DNA from: Streptomyces sp. SID486
GTDB taxonomy: Bacteria; Actinomycetota; Actinomycetes; Streptomycetales; Streptomycetaceae
Reading direction: 5' to 3'
NCBI RefSeq assembly: GCF_009865385.1
Contig: NZ_WWJT01000093.1
Coordinates: forward strand, 1 to 41,000
Length of the DNA: 41,000 nucleotides
Part shown: positions 17,634 through 27,569 of the stretch, one piece after another
How positions within the stretch are numbered: the stretch's first letter is position 1
Layout: the number at the start of each line of letters is the position of its first letter
The notes under the pieces: model-generated
The model's input: the letters and a program-made list of their open reading frames with translations, nothing else
The model's database searches: none
What the model was told of the DNA's origin: nothing
Position numbers and translations under genes: made by a program

Positions 17634-17704
17634 AGCGGGTGACGAGAATCGAACTCGCGCTCTCAGCTTGGGAAGCTGATGTTCTACCATTAAACTACAC
17701 CCGC
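17634..17704 (-). tRNA. tRNA-Gly (anticodon CCC)
   Basis: A complete 71-base cloverleaf: acceptor GCGGGTG pairs with CACCCGC, D-arm GTTTAATGGTAGAAC, anticodon stem TCAGC / GCTGA with loop TTCCCAA (anticodon CCC), T-arm GCGAG TTCGATT CTCGT. No CCA is encoded. It reads the GGG codon. Its 3' end has been copied at 14175 and, in diverged form, at 15010, which marks it as an integration site for mobile elements. Confidence 0.95.
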
Positions 17705-17964
17705 ATATGTACGGACATGACCCTCGGTGGAGTCCTTGTCCGGACGCTCGCTCACTTTACATCATCGTAGACCCCCGGTGCTCGAAGCCCGGGGGTTTGA
17801 GTCGGTTTCAGCGTGGGATCCGGCTGTGGGCGGGCCGAGTTGGGGCGTACCGTGGAGGCCGGAGTGCCGCCTGGAGAGTCCTTCGTTCGATCCCGTAATG
17901 TGGCTTTTGTCGTCCGGGCAGAACCGTCGGACGCGGCTCTTGGGGAAGGGACTTGAGGGACTTG

Positions 17965-18123
17965 ATGGAACGCACCGTGGTCCGTTGCGCGGACGGGCAC
18001 GTCTTCAGCACCACTTCGTTCCCGATGCAGCAGGCCGAGCGGCTCGGCCCCGGCCGGCTCGTGCGCTGTCCGCGCTGTGCCCGGCTCCGCAGCGCGGTGC
18101 CCGTGGTCATGGAGAAGCGGTGA
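17965..18123 (+). CDS. Small Cys-rich (zinc-ribbon-like) conserved protein
   Basis: A 52-aa protein starting MERTVVRCADGHVFSTTSF, then QQAERLGPGRLVRCPRCARL, ending VVMEKR. The CxxGH and CPRC motifs give four potential Zn ligands. I recognise this as a short protein widely conserved in Streptomyces next to dcd. ATG at 17965 has GAGGGA five bases upstream, and codon use is typical. Its role is not known; the structure suggests a small zinc ribbon that could bind nucleic acid or protein. Confidence 0.8.
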   Translation: MERTVVRCADGHVFSTTSFPMQQAERLGPGRLVRCPRCARLRSAVPVVMEKR

Positions 18124-18202
18124 GAGATGGCAGGCCGTAAAGCCGGAGGTCAGGGACCGGCTGTAGTCGGAGTGTGACTGCGGGCGCGCGGAGGCGTCGC
18201 GA

Positions 18203-18240
18203 TTGCGAGGGCTCCGCGCGCCTTGCGTATCCTCGCTACG
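18203..18240 (+). promoter_or_regulatory. Probable dcd promoter, leaderless start
   Basis: TTGCGA (18203-18208) and TATCCT (18228-18233) resemble -35 and -10 boxes with a 19-base spacer. The GTG start of dcd lies 6 bases after the -10 box, at the expected transcription start, and there is no ribosome-binding site. Confidence 0.55.
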
Positions 18241-18815
18241 TGCTTCTCTCAGACAAGGACATCCGGGCCGAGATCGACGCCGGACGGGTACGGATCGATC
18301 CCTATGACGAATCCATGGTGCAGCCGTCGAGCATCGACGTGCGGCTGGACCGGTACTTCCGGGTGTTCGAGAACCACCGGTACCCGCACATCGACCCCTC
18401 CGTCGAGCAGGCGGACCTGACCCGGCTGGTGGAGCCCGAGGGCGACGAGCCGTTCATCCTCCACCCCGGGGAGTTCGTGCTCGCCTCCACCTACGAGGTC
18501 ATCACGCTGCCCGACGATCTCGCCTCGCGCCTGGAGGGCAAGAGTTCGCTCGGCCGGCTCGGGCTGGTCACCCACTCCACCGCCGGGTTCATCGACCCCG
18601 GCTTCAGCGGGCACGTCACCCTCGAGCTGTCCAACCTCGCCACGCTCCCCATCAAGCTGTGGCCGGGCATGAAGATCGGCCAGCTGTGCATGTTCCGGCT
18701 GACCTCGCCCGCCGAGTCCCCGTACGGCAGTGAGCGGTACGGCTCCCGGTACCAGGGGCAGCGCGGGCCGACCGCCTCGCGGTCCTATCTCAACTTCCAT
18801 CGGACCCAGGTGTGA
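18240..18815 (+). CDS. dcd: dCTP deaminase (probably bifunctional deaminase/dUTPase)
   Basis: A 191-aa enzyme of the Dcd/dUTPase fold, making dUTP or dUMP from dCTP for thymidylate synthesis. It starts [12 protein letters not shown] and has the conserved [16 protein letters not shown], the active-site block [20 protein letters not shown], and the flexible nucleotide-covering tail [20 protein letters not shown]. The length and sequence are like the 190-aa mycobacterial enzyme, which also hydrolyses dUTP, so bifunctionality is inferred. GTG at 18240 is chosen because the homologous protein begins there and a -10 box lies just upstream. The phosphoribosyltransferase gene follows after 13 bases, probably in one transcript. 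Confidence 0.95.
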   Translation: MLLSDKDIRAEIDAGRVRIDPYDESMVQPSSIDVRLDRYFRVFENHRYPHIDPSVEQADLTRLVEPEGDEPFILHPGEFVLASTYEVITLPDDLASRLEGKSSLGRLGLVTHSTAGFIDPGFSGHVTLELSNLATLPIKLWPGMKIGQLCMFRLTSPAESPYGSERYGSRYQGQRGPTASRSYLNFHRTQV

Positions 18816-18828
18816 GGGCTACGACGAC

Positions 18829-19332
18829 ATGAGTGACGCAGAGGTGCGCGAGAACCTGACCTACGAGCGGTTCGGGAACGCCGTCCGGGAGCTGGCGCAG
18901 ACCATCGCCGACGACGGCTACGAGCCCGACATCGTGCTGAGCATCGCGCGCGGCGGAGTGTTCGTGGCCGGCGGGCTCGCCTACGCCCTCGACTGCAAGA
19001 ACATCCACCTGGTGAACGTCGAGTTCTACACCGGTGTGGGCACCACTCTGGAGATGCCGGTCATGCTCGCGCCCGTGCCGAACGTGATCGACTTCTCCGA
19101 CAAGAAGGTGCTGATCACGGACGACGTCGCGGACACCGGCAAGACGCTGAAGCTCGTCCGCGACTTCTGCCTCGACACGGTCGCCGAGGTGCGCTCCGCG
19201 GTCGTCTACGAGAAGTCCCATTCCCTCGTGAAGTGCGAGTACGTGTGGAAGCGGACCGACGACTGGATCAACTTCCCGTGGAGCGTCGAGCCGCCCGTCG
19301 TGAAGCGGGCCGGGCAGGTTCTCGACGCCTAG
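18829..19332 (+). CDS. Phosphoribosyltransferase family protein
   Basis: A 167-aa type I phosphoribosyltransferase. The PRPP-binding signature is VLITDDVADTGKT (hydrophobic strand, two acids, TGKT loop), with the flexible-loop region before it and the PDIVLSIARGGVFVAGGL strand-loop that binds pyrophosphate. The C-terminal hood (DDWINFPWSVEPP) resembles purine PRTases of the Gpt/Hpt kind, so purine salvage is a fair guess, but the base is not certain. GAGGG overlapping the dcd stop serves as ribosome-binding site, 10 bases before the ATG at 18829, so the two nucleotide-metabolism genes are probably co-translated. Confidence 0.88.
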   Translation: MSDAEVRENLTYERFGNAVRELAQTIADDGYEPDIVLSIARGGVFVAGGLAYALDCKNIHLVNVEFYTGVGTTLEMPVMLAPVPNVIDFSDKKVLITDDVADTGKTLKLVRDFCLDTVAEVRSAVVYEKSHSLVKCEYVWKRTDDWINFPWSVEPPVVKRAGQVLDA

Positions 19333-19341
19333 GCGCACAGC

Positions 19342-19429
19342 CACCTGGTCGCCTGGTCGCGTGGTCGCCTGGTCGCGCGGCCGCCTAGCCGCGTGGCCGT
19401 GTGGCCGCATGGACGTCTGTGCGCCTGGG
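19342..19429. repeat. Period-8 degenerate tandem repeat
   Basis: Eleven consecutive 8-base units close to CGCCTGGT (CACCTGGT, CGCCTGGT, CGCGTGGT, CGCCTGGT, CGCGCGGC, CGCCTAGC, CGCGTGGC and so on), directly after the phosphoribosyltransferase stop. Not coding. Confidence 0.8.
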
Positions 19430-19461
19430 CGGGTACGGCGACGTCACTCCCCAGCGCGCGA

Positions 19462-19494
19462 AAAGGGCCCCCGGACGAGTTCCGGGGGCCCTTT
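19462..19494. terminator. Bidirectional terminator
   Basis: A 14-bp perfect stem AAAGGGCCCCCGGA / TCCGGGGGCCCTTT with a 5-base loop lies between convergent genes. The A-run on one side and T-run on the other let it work in both directions. Confidence 0.9.
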
Positions 19495-19516
19495 CCCGTG
19501 CGCCGGGGGCCGTGGG

Positions 19517-19556
19517 CCCGGTGCCGTACGTCGTGGCCCGGTGCCGTACGTCGTGT
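19517..19556. repeat. 20-bp direct repeat, two copies
   Basis: CCCGGTGCCGTACGTCGTG occurs twice head-to-tail (period 20) downstream of the Yip1-type gene. Confidence 0.8.
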
Positions 19557-19567
19557 GCCGCGGGGTG

Positions 19568-20536
19568 CTAGAACGTGCCCAGCTTCACGATCGACAGCAG
19601 CGCCACCAGCTGGATCGCCGACGCGCCCAGCGCCTTCGGCCAGGGCAGGTCGTGGGAGCGGGAGACCATCAGCGTCAGCAGGGCGCCCGCGCCGATCCAG
19701 GTGGCCCAGCCGAGGATCTGCACGAAGCCGGCGTCGCCGCCGAAGAACATGGCGAAGACCAGCCGGGGCGTGTCCGTGAGGGCCGTGATCAGCATGGAAA
19801 GGCCCACAGTGGGCTGCCAGGCGCCGTCGCCGCCGAGCTGGCGGGCCAGGGTGTGGGTGACCACGCCGAGGACGAACAGGCCCAGCACCATCGCGATCGC
19901 CGCGAACAGCACCATCGGCACCGTGGTGGAGAACGAGGAGTCGATCGCGTCCTTGCGGGCGTCGTCGAAGCCGAAGACGGCCAGCAGGCCGTAGAGGAAG
20001 CTCACGACGAGGGCGGGGACCCACATCGTGTAGTCCCGCATGCGCAGGAACGTCTGGTCGGGGGAGAGGATGATCCCCTTCAGCAGTTCCTTCCAGTGCA
20101 GCGGCGGGCCGACCGGTCCGGCGGGCGCGGTGGCGGAGCCGGCGTGGTAGGTCGCGCCCTGGGTGTAACCCGCCGCCTCGTCGACCGAGAACGCCTGGGT
20201 GTGCCCCGGATTGTTGGCGGCGTACGGGTCGTGTGCGCCGGGCCCGGGAGCCGCGTAGCCGCCGTCGCCGAAGTACTCCGGTCCGTCGTCGGCCGGCCCC
20301 GGGTAGCCGTACTGCTGGCCCTGCTGCGGGTACGACGGCTGTGGCGCCGACGGGTAGCCGTACGAGGGGCCCGACGGGCCCGGCCGCCCCTGCGGCGGCT
20401 GACCGTACGACGGTCTGCCGGGCTGAGCGGGACCGTTTCCGCTCCCGTGCCCGTACGGCGGCGCTCCCTGGGGCGCCTGCTGTCCTTGGGGGGTGCGGTT
20501 GTCCCGGCCCCCGCGTCCGATCCTGAATCCAGCCAC
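19568..20536 (-). CDS. Yip1-domain membrane protein with Pro/Gly/Gln/Tyr-rich N-terminus
   Basis: A 322-aa protein. After GFRIGRGG, residues up to about 145 are disordered and rich in P, G, Q, Y (PSYGQPPQGRPG, PSYPQQGQQYGYPGP). The remaining 175 residues hold the Yip1 domain: amphipathic WKELLKGIILSPDQTF, then about five transmembrane helices (WVPALVVSFLYGLLAVFGF, VPMVLFAAIAMVLGLFVLG, a segment with TDTPRLVFAMFFG, LGWATWIGAGALLTLMV, ASAIQLVALLSIVK). The role in bacteria is unknown. I chose GTG at 20536: TACGTT lies 7 bases upstream as a -10 box, giving a leaderless mRNA. An ATG at 20617 is in frame, but the extra residues look like translated leader. Confidence 0.8.
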   Translation of the reverse strand: MAGFRIGRGGRDNRTPQGQQAPQGAPPYGHGSGNGPAQPGRPSYGQPPQGRPGPSGPSYGYPSAPQPSYPQQGQQYGYPGPADDGPEYFGDGGYAAPGPGAHDPYAANNPGHTQAFSVDEAAGYTQGATYHAGSATAPAGPVGPPLHWKELLKGIILSPDQTFLRMRDYTMWVPALVVSFLYGLLAVFGFDDARKDAIDSSFSTTVPMVLFAAIAMVLGLFVLGVVTHTLARQLGGDGAWQPTVGLSMLITALTDTPRLVFAMFFGGDAGFVQILGWATWIGAGALLTLMVSRSHDLPWPKALGASAIQLVALLSIVKLGTF

Positions 20537-21022
20537 GTCATCGAACGTACCTGGTCCCGGCGGCCCACGGGCCGGGGCCGGTGGTCCGGGCCCGGCTTTG
20601 CGGCCGACCTGTGACATCCCCTAAGGGGCCGTCAGGCCCGACGCCGGGGGTTCCTCGGGGTTCCTAGGGGATCCTCGCGATTCCCGTCTTCACGGCCGGG
20701 CGTTCCCGACCATGTGGCCACACCGCGCGTTCACGACGACATGCCCACGACGTGTCCACGGCCGTGCGTTCACGACGACATGCCCACGACGACATGCCCA
20801 CGACGTGTCCACGGCCGTGCGTTCACGACGACGTGTCCACGACGACGAGTCCACAGCCGTGCGTTCACGTCCACAGCCGTGCGTCCACGACGACGTGTCC
20901 ATGACCCGTCCACGGCCGCGCGTTCACGACAGCGTGGCCACGGCCGTGCGCGCGACCTCTTTCACGGCCGCTTCACGACCGCGTTCCGCGGCCGGCCGGG
21001 GGGCATGGTCCAGGATGGGGCC
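20537..21022. other. Gene-free divergent intergenic region with tandem repeats
   Basis: About 490 bases between the Yip1-type gene (reading left) and the monooxygenase-fold gene (reading right). It holds their promoters and a large degenerate repeat block. Open frames within the repeat are artefacts of its composition. Confidence 0.6.
20719..20955. repeat. Degenerate compound tandem repeat
   Basis: Reiterated modules: TTCACGACGACATGCC, CACGACGTGTCC and ACGGCCGTGCG follow each other in varying order with larger periods of about 39 and 53 bases. Several modules are palindromic (CACGGCCGTG), so the block could form hairpins. It contains no believable gene. Confidence 0.8.
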
Positions 21023-21364
21023 ATGAGCGTAGTGAAGATCAACGTGCTGACCGTGCCCGCCGAGCAGCGTCAGACGCTGGAGAAGCGGTTCGCCTCGCGG
21101 GCCCACGCCGTGGAGAACAGCGACGGGTTCGAGTGGTTCGAGCTGCTGCGGCCCGTCGAAGGCACCGACCAGTACCTCGTGTACACGCGCTGGCGTGACG
21201 AGGAGTCCTTCCAGGCGTGGATGGAAGGCCCGATGAAGTCCGCCCACCAGGGCGGTGGCGAGGGCGGTGGCGAGGGCGGCGGTGAGCGTCCGAAGCCCGC
21301 GGCCTCCGGTTCCACCCTGTGGTCCTTCGACGTGGTGCAGCAGGCGGGGCCGAAGGGCGCCTGA
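21023..21364 (+). CDS. Antibiotic biosynthesis monooxygenase (ABM) fold protein
   Basis: A 113-aa protein with the ferredoxin-like ABM fold: MSVVKINVLTVPAEQRQTLE, a helix KRFASRAHAVENSDGF, and strands WFELLRPVEGTDQYLVYTRW, then DEESFQAWMEGP. Members are cofactor-free monooxygenases or haem-binding/degrading proteins (IsdG-like); the exact activity cannot be read. An inserted GGGEGGGEGGGE stretch (encoded by three 12-base repeats at 21251-21286) sits between the last helix and the final strand (TLWSFDVVQQ). GGATGGGG precedes the ATG at 21023. It is followed by a terminator shared with the convergent Fe-S oxidoreductase gene. Confidence 0.85.
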   Translation: MSVVKINVLTVPAEQRQTLEKRFASRAHAVENSDGFEWFELLRPVEGTDQYLVYTRWRDEESFQAWMEGPMKSAHQGGGEGGGEGGGERPKPAASGSTLWSFDVVQQAGPKGA

Positions 21365-21379
21365 CCCGGCCGGGGATAC

Positions 21380-21418
21380 GACGGCGCCCCCTGCCTGTGC
21401 GGGTCAGGGGGCGCCGTC
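21380..21418. terminator. Bidirectional GC-rich terminator
   Basis: Inverted repeat GACGGCGCCCCCTG / CAGGGGGCGCCGTC separates two convergent genes. No T-run. Confidence 0.8.
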
Positions 21419-21436
21419 GGGTCTCTCAGCGGAGGG

Positions 21437-23704
21437 TCACTGCACCGGCTCCGGCTCCGGCTCGCTCTCCGTCTCGGGCTCGCCCGCCGGGTCCACCGGC
21501 GTCCGCACCGAGTCCAGGAGGAGCTGGGCGACGTCCACGACCTGGATCGACTCCTTCGCCTTGCCGTCGTTCTTCTTGCCGTTCACCGAGTCGGTGAGCA
21601 TGACCAGGCAGAACGGGCAGGCGGTGGAGACGATGTCGGGGTTGAGGGAGAGGGCCTCGTCGACGCGCTCGTTGTTGATGCGCTTGCCGATCCGCTCCTC
21701 CATCCACATCCGCGCGCCGCCGGCGCCGCAGCAGAAGCCGCGCTCCTTGTGGCGGTGCATCTCCTCGTTCCGCAGACCGGGGACCTTGCCGATGATCTCG
21801 CGCGGGGGCGTGTAGATCTTGTTGTGGCGGCCCAGGTAGCACGGGTCGTGGTAGGTGATGATGCCCTCGACCGGGGTCACGGGGATCAGCTTGCCCTCGT
21901 CCACCAGGTGCTGGAGCAGCTGGGTGTGGTGGATGACCTCGTAGTCGCCGCCGAGCTGCGGGTACTCGTTGCCGAGGGTGTTCAGGCAGTGCGGGCAGGT
22001 GGCGACGATCTTCTTCGCCGACTTCGGCTTCCGGGTGGACTCGTCCTCGTCGTCCTCGCCGAACGCCATGTTCAGCGCGGCGACGTTCTCCATGCCCAGT
22101 TCCTGGAACAGGGGCTCGTTGCCCAGGCGGCGGGCGGAGTCACCGGTGCACTTCTCGTCGCCGCCCATGATCGCGAACTTGACGCCCGCGATGTGCAGGA
22201 GTTCCGCGAACGCCTTGGTGGTCTTCTTGGCGCGGTCCTCCAGGGCGCCGGCGCAGCCGACCCAGTACAGGTACTCGACCTCGGTGAGGTCCTCGATGTC
22301 CTTGCCGACGACCGGGACCTCGAAGTCGACCTCCTTCAGCCACTCCAGGCGCTGCTTCTTGGCCAGGCCCCAGGGGTTGCCCTTCTTCTCCAGGTTCTTG
22401 AGCATCGTGCCCGCCTCGGAGGGGAAGGCACTCTCGATCATGACCTGGTAGCGGCGCATGTCCACGATGTGGTCGACGTGCTCGATGTCCACCGGGCACT
22501 GCTCGACACAGGCGCCGCAGGTGGTGCAGGACCACAGCACGTCCGGGTCGATGACGCCGTTCTCCTCGGCGGTGCCGATCAGCGGGCGCTCGGCCTCCGC
22601 GAGGGCGGCGGCGGGGACGTCCTTCAGCTGCTCCTCGGACGCCTTCTCCTCGCCCTCCATGGTCTTGCCGCCGCCGGCCAGCAGGTACGGGGCCTTGGCG
22701 TGCGCGTGGTCGCGCAGCGACATGATCAGGAGCTTCGGGGAGAGCGGCTTGCCGGTGTTCCAGGCCGGGCACTGCGACTGGCAGCGGCCGCACTCGGTGC
22801 AGGTGGAGAAGTCCAGCAGGCCCTTCCAGGAGAACTGCTCGACCTGGGAGACGCCGAAGACGTCGTCCTCGCCGGGGTCGGCGAAGTCGATCGGCTTGCC
22901 GCCGGACGTCATCGGCAGCAGTGCGCCCAGCGCGGTCTCGCCCTTGGCGTTCCGCTTGAACCAGATGTTCGGGAAGGCGAGGAACCGGTGCCAGGCCACG
23001 CCCATGTCGGTCTTCAGGGCGACCGTGATCATCCAGATGAAGGAGGTCGCGATCTTCAGGCCGGCGAAGAAGTAGGTGAGGTTCTGGAGCGTGGAGACGT
23101 CCATGCCCCGGAACCAGGCGACGACCGGGTACGAGATGAAGAAGGAGGCCTCGTAGCCGTCCACGTGGTGCTGGGCGCCTTCGAGGGCGTGCAGCGTGAA
23201 GATGCAGACGCCGACGATGAGGATGACGGTCTCGACGAAGTACGCCTGGCCGAAGCTGGAGCCGGCGAAGCGGGACTTGCGGCCCGGCTTGTTCGGCTTG
23301 CTCAGCTGGCGGATCACGATCAGGACGAGGATGCCGAGGACCGTCATCGTGCCGATGAACTCGACGAAGACGTTGTACGGCGCCCACTCGCCGATGACCG
23401 GCAGCAGCCAGTCCGCCTGGAACAGCTGTCCGATCGCGTTCACGATCGTCAGCAGCAGGGAGAAGAAGCCGACCGCCACGAACCAGTGCGCCACGCCGAC
23501 GATGCCCCAGCGGTTCATCCGGGTGTGGCCGAGGAACTCCCTGGCCACGGTGATGGTGCGCTGTGCGGGATCGTCCGTCCGCGTGCCGGCGGGCACGGGC
23601 TGGCCCAGCCGCATGTAGTTGAAGATCTGCAGGACGGCGCGGCCGAACAGTGCCACGCCGACCACGATCAGGACCAGCGACACGATGATCGCGGCGAGTT
23701 GCAT
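21437..23704 (-). CDS. Membrane (Fe-S)-binding oxidoreductase, HdrD/GlpC-like
   Basis: A 755-aa electron-transfer protein. The N-terminal 240 residues have about five transmembrane helices (from MQLAAIIVSLVLIVVGVALF) like a NarI-type haem/quinone module. Two [4Fe-4S] motifs follow: CTECGRCQSQCP (C302, C305, C308, C312) and CTTCGACVEQCP (C393, C396, C399, C403). The C-terminus has two CCG domains, with GFCCGAGGARMW and VATCPHCLN, as in heterodisulfide reductase subunit D and glycolate/glycerol-phosphate dehydrogenases. It probably passes electrons between a dehydrogenase or ETF and the quinone pool. AGGAG lies 7 bases before the ATG at 23704. The tail ETESEPEPEPEPVQ is unusually acidic. The true donor is not known. 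Confidence 0.88.
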   Translation of the reverse strand: MQLAAIIVSLVLIVVGVALFGRAVLQIFNYMRLGQPVPAGTRTDDPAQRTITVAREFLGHTRMNRWGIVGVAHWFVAVGFFSLLLTIVNAIGQLFQADWLLPVIGEWAPYNVFVEFIGTMTVLGILVLIVIRQLSKPNKPGRKSRFAGSSFGQAYFVETVILIVGVCIFTLHALEGAQHHVDGYEASFFISYPVVAWFRGMDVSTLQNLTYFFAGLKIATSFIWMITVALKTDMGVAWHRFLAFPNIWFKRNAKGETALGALLPMTSGGKPIDFADPGEDDVFGVSQVEQFSWKGLLDFSTCTECGRCQSQCPAWNTGKPLSPKLLIMSLRDHAHAKAPYLLAGGGKTMEGEEKASEEQLKDVPAAALAEAERPLIGTAEENGVIDPDVLWSCTTCGACVEQCPVDIEHVDHIVDMRRYQVMIESAFPSEAGTMLKNLEKKGNPWGLAKKQRLEWLKEVDFEVPVVGKDIEDLTEVEYLYWVGCAGALEDRAKKTTKAFAELLHIAGVKFAIMGGDEKCTGDSARRLGNEPLFQELGMENVAALNMAFGEDDEDESTRKPKSAKKIVATCPHCLNTLGNEYPQLGGDYEVIHHTQLLQHLVDEGKLIPVTPVEGIITYHDPCYLGRHNKIYTPPREIIGKVPGLRNEEMHRHKERGFCCGAGGARMWMEERIGKRINNERVDEALSLNPDIVSTACPFCLVMLTDSVNGKKNDGKAKESIQVVDVAQLLLDSVRTPVDPAGEPETESEPEPEPVQ

Positions 23705-23756
23705 TGGGGCTCCTGGGGCGGCCTCGGTCGAAACGAGCTGACTGAGCTGGGCGACA

Positions 23757-23794
23757 TTACTAAGCGGTAACTTATGTAGTCCGTTCGAGACTAC
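23757..23794. promoter_or_regulatory. Candidate operators upstream of the Fe-S oxidoreductase
   Basis: Two inverted repeats lie 50-90 bases before the start codon: TTAC-N6-GTAA (23757-23770) and GTAGTC-CGTTCGA-GACTAC (23776-23794). They are in the right place to bind a repressor (for example TetR-type), but no cognate regulator is encoded nearby. Confidence 0.4.
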
Positions 23795-23927
23795 CCCCAT
23801 CTTCCTTCGGGACGCAGCAGAGCGCGGGGTGATCTGGGTCGCTGAGGGTTACCTCCGTTGTCGTACCGCAGGCAATCCGATCGTGTTATTCATCCCGAAT
23901 TGCTACATTCGCCCCTACCTTAGAGCC

Positions 23928-24953
23928 GTGCTCTACGGGATCGCAGCCGCCACCGCCGCCCTACTTCTCACCGCCGTGCTCGCGGCGGCGCTCCGGCTGC
24001 CCGCACTGAGGCTCGGAATCCTGGACCGGCGCAGACAGCGCCCGCTGCCGCTGCTCGGCGGGTTCGCCGTCGTGGCCGTCACCTGTCTGGTCGCCGGGAC
24101 GGGGGAGTGGAGCCGGGTCGCCCCGCTCGGGGACGGGGTCGGGGAGCTGCTGGCGGCCGCCGCGGCGGTGGCCGGGCTGGGCCTGGTGGCCGACGTCTGG
24201 CGGCTGCGCGCGCGCGTGCTCGTCGCCGGCACCTTCGTGGCGGCGGTCTGGGTGGTGCCGTACGACGAGACGGGGCTGCCGGGCGGGGTGCTGGCCGTCG
24301 GCTGGATCGTCCTCGCCTCGCTCGCCTTCAAGGGGCTGGACCACGCCGACGGGCTCGCCGGGACGGTCGGGGTGGTGACCGCCTTCGGCGTGGGCGCCTG
24401 TGCCGCCGCGGAGGTGATGGACGGGCTGGCCGTCCTGCTGAGCGTGGTCGCGGCCGCCCTCACCGGCTTCCTGATGCACAACTGGCACCCCGCGCGGGTC
24501 GGTCTCGGCGCGTGCGGCTCGCTGTTCACGGGGTTCCTGCTGTCCTCCGCCGTCGTCTTCACGCGCGCGGGCTACGAGCTGGGACCGAGCGTGGCGGTGG
24601 TGTTCTGCCTCAGCGCCGTCGCCGTCGCCGACGCCCTGCTCGTGGTCCTCGCCCGGGGGCTGGCCCGGCGTCCGCTGCTGCGGCGCGGCCCGGACCACCT
24701 CGCACACCGGCTGCGGCGGTTCGGGCTGACTCCGCAGGGGTCGGTCGTGCTGCTGGGGGCGGCTTCCTTTTCCTCCGTGCTGGTCGGGGTACTGGTGCAC
24801 GTGGGGTGGACGGGGGACGGGGCCGCGCTGTGGGTGGCGGGGGGTGTGGTCGTCGCCGTGGTGGCGCTCGTACTCCTTCGGGGCTCTGCTCAGCAGCCCC
24901 GTCCTACCGAATCGACGCAGGTCAGCGGGTCATTGCGTGTAAGGAACGGATAA
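23928..24953 (+). CDS. MraY/WecA-like membrane protein (glycosyl-phosphotransferase family, motifs altered)
   Basis: A 341-aa polytopic membrane protein with about nine to ten transmembrane helices, resembling polyprenyl-phosphate HexNAc-1-phosphate transferases. Recognisable blocks: LDRRRQRPLPLLGG near 32-45, GLGLVADVWRL (84-93), FKGLDHADGLAG (134-145), HNWHPARVGLGACGS (184-198). Two conserved acidic motifs are changed: the first Asp of the DD motif is Ala (VADV), and the Asp of the GDxGS motif is Ala (GACGS). It may therefore be a non-catalytic or modified family member. GTG at 23928 lies 6 bases after a TACCTT -10-like box with no ribosome-binding site, so it is probably leaderless. It ends just before the dnaK operator region. 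Confidence 0.75.
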   Translation: MLYGIAAATAALLLTAVLAAALRLPALRLGILDRRRQRPLPLLGGFAVVAVTCLVAGTGEWSRVAPLGDGVGELLAAAAAVAGLGLVADVWRLRARVLVAGTFVAAVWVVPYDETGLPGGVLAVGWIVLASLAFKGLDHADGLAGTVGVVTAFGVGACAAAEVMDGLAVLLSVVAAALTGFLMHNWHPARVGLGACGSLFTGFLLSSAVVFTRAGYELGPSVAVVFCLSAVAVADALLVVLARGLARRPLLRRGPDHLAHRLRRFGLTPQGSVVLLGAASFSSVLVGVLVHVGWTGDGAALWVAGGVVVAVVALVLLRGSAQQPRPTESTQVSGSLRVRNG

Positions 24954-24955
24954 GA

Positions 24956-24976
24956 GTTGAGTCCGGCTGGCTCAGG
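24956..24976. promoter_or_regulatory. Degenerate HAIR (HspR operator) upstream of dnaK
   Basis: GTTGAGT-N7-GCTCAGG matches the HAIR consensus CTTGAGT-N7-ACTCAAG at 11 of 14 arm positions. It lies 52 bases before the perfect site, centre to centre, so it could be a second, weaker HspR site. Confidence 0.6.
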
Positions 24977-24980
24977 TCTG

Positions 24981-27536
<2,556 letters not shown>

Positions 27537-27569
27537 CGTCGACACCGAACGGAAGGAGGGGCGTCGGGG

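Noticed and set aside
19342..19429. A CRISPR array
   Set aside because: The units are 8 bases and contiguous, without spacers, and no cas genes are near.
20690..20902. A short frame in the compound repeat that could look like a Cys/Trp-rich peptide
   Set aside because: All residues come from the repeat modules; there is no start signal and other frames look equally open.
20719..20955. A CRISPR array
   Set aside because: Repeats are of variable order and length with no unique spacers of constant size.
21749..23770. A 673-codon plus-strand frame opposite the Fe-S oxidoreductase
   Set aside because: It is rich in the V/L/A/H/D pattern typical of antisense frames of high-GC genes, and the oxidoreductase on the other strand has clear cysteine motifs.
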